NCBI GenBank assembly: GCA_031273725.1
Contig: JAISRG010000072.1
Coordinates: 1-5,763, forward strand
DNA from: Puniceicoccales bacterium
Lineage (GTDB): Bacteria; Verrucomicrobiota; Verrucomicrobiia; Opitutales; JAIRKQ01
DNA length: 5,763 nt
Direction: 5' to 3'
Shown here piece after piece: positions 5,715-5,763 of this stretch. The number at the start of each line of letters is the position of its first letter. The stretch's first letter is position 1. The position numbers were made by a program, and so were the translations under genes. The notes below the pieces were generated by a model, which was given only the letters and a program-made list of their open reading frames with translations, was not told the origin of the DNA and ran no database searches.

Positions 5715-5763
5715 ATGGGCAGTTTTTCTCTTGTAAATGCAAGGGGATTTCGTTGCTTGAAAT
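5715..5763 (+). CDS. Possible start of a further gene, cut by the window edge
   Basis: After the TPR-like gene, an ATG at 5715 opens a frame that stays open for 16 codons to the window end (MGSFSLVNARGFRCLK). A TTG at 5711 opens a second frame that also stays open (reading NGQFFSCKCKGISLLE). The first has a better start codon. Forty-nine bases are too few to show coding character, and no ribosome binding site is visible, so this marks only a possible co-directional gene. Confidence 0.2.
   Translation, partial: MGSFSLVNARGFRCLK

Overview
This window is an ordinary-looking stretch of bacterial chromosome, about 5.8 kb and moderately AT-rich. It carries three well-recognised housekeeping genes: lepA, recA and rsmE. 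It also carries a DoxX-like membrane protein, a FliO-like single-pass protein, a membrane-anchored TPR-like protein and one small unidentified protein at the left edge. The LepA effector region (MDLERERGITIK followed by NHPVSM) and the overall RecA and RsmE sequences suggest the Verrucomicrobiota/Planctomycetota group, perhaps an opitute-like verrucomicrobium. That placement is from memory of family sequences, not a search, and is tentative. None of the seven main genes has a recognisable Shine-Dalgarno sequence before its start.

Layout. From 1 to 320 (+) there is a small protein with a glycine-rich hydrophobic C-terminal half; its frame is open to the window edge. From 321 to 388 there is a short gap with two perfect tandem copies of a 16-bp unit that runs into the lepA stop codon. 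lepA (389-2191, -) lies downstream of recA (2278-3336, -) on the same strand, 86 bp apart. An 87-bp divergent intergenic region (3337-3423) separates recA from a rightward pair: doxX-like (3424-3825) and fliO-like (3841-4227), 15 bp apart. A 27-codon ORF (4211-4294) overlaps the fliO-like end and looks like a possible remnant of a further coupled gene. rsmE (4284-5003, -) converges on this pair. It is divergent from the TPR-like gene (5070-5696, +), with 66 bp between them. The last 67 bases may hold the start of another gene that leaves the window.

Function. recA, lepA and rsmE are core information-processing genes: recombination and SOS repair, translation elongation or ribosome quality, and 16S rRNA modification. 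They are intact and of normal length. The doxX/fliO-like pair and the TPR gene encode inner-membrane proteins of uncertain role. No stretch over 300 bases lacks a gene. I saw no rRNA, tRNA, CRISPR array, insertion sequence or phage integration signature, and nothing here makes a convincing new multi-gene system. The most unusual points are the uniform lack of Shine-Dalgarno sites, an apparently orphaned fliO-like gene followed by a gene fragment, and a duplicated extended -10-like element at the lepA 3' end.
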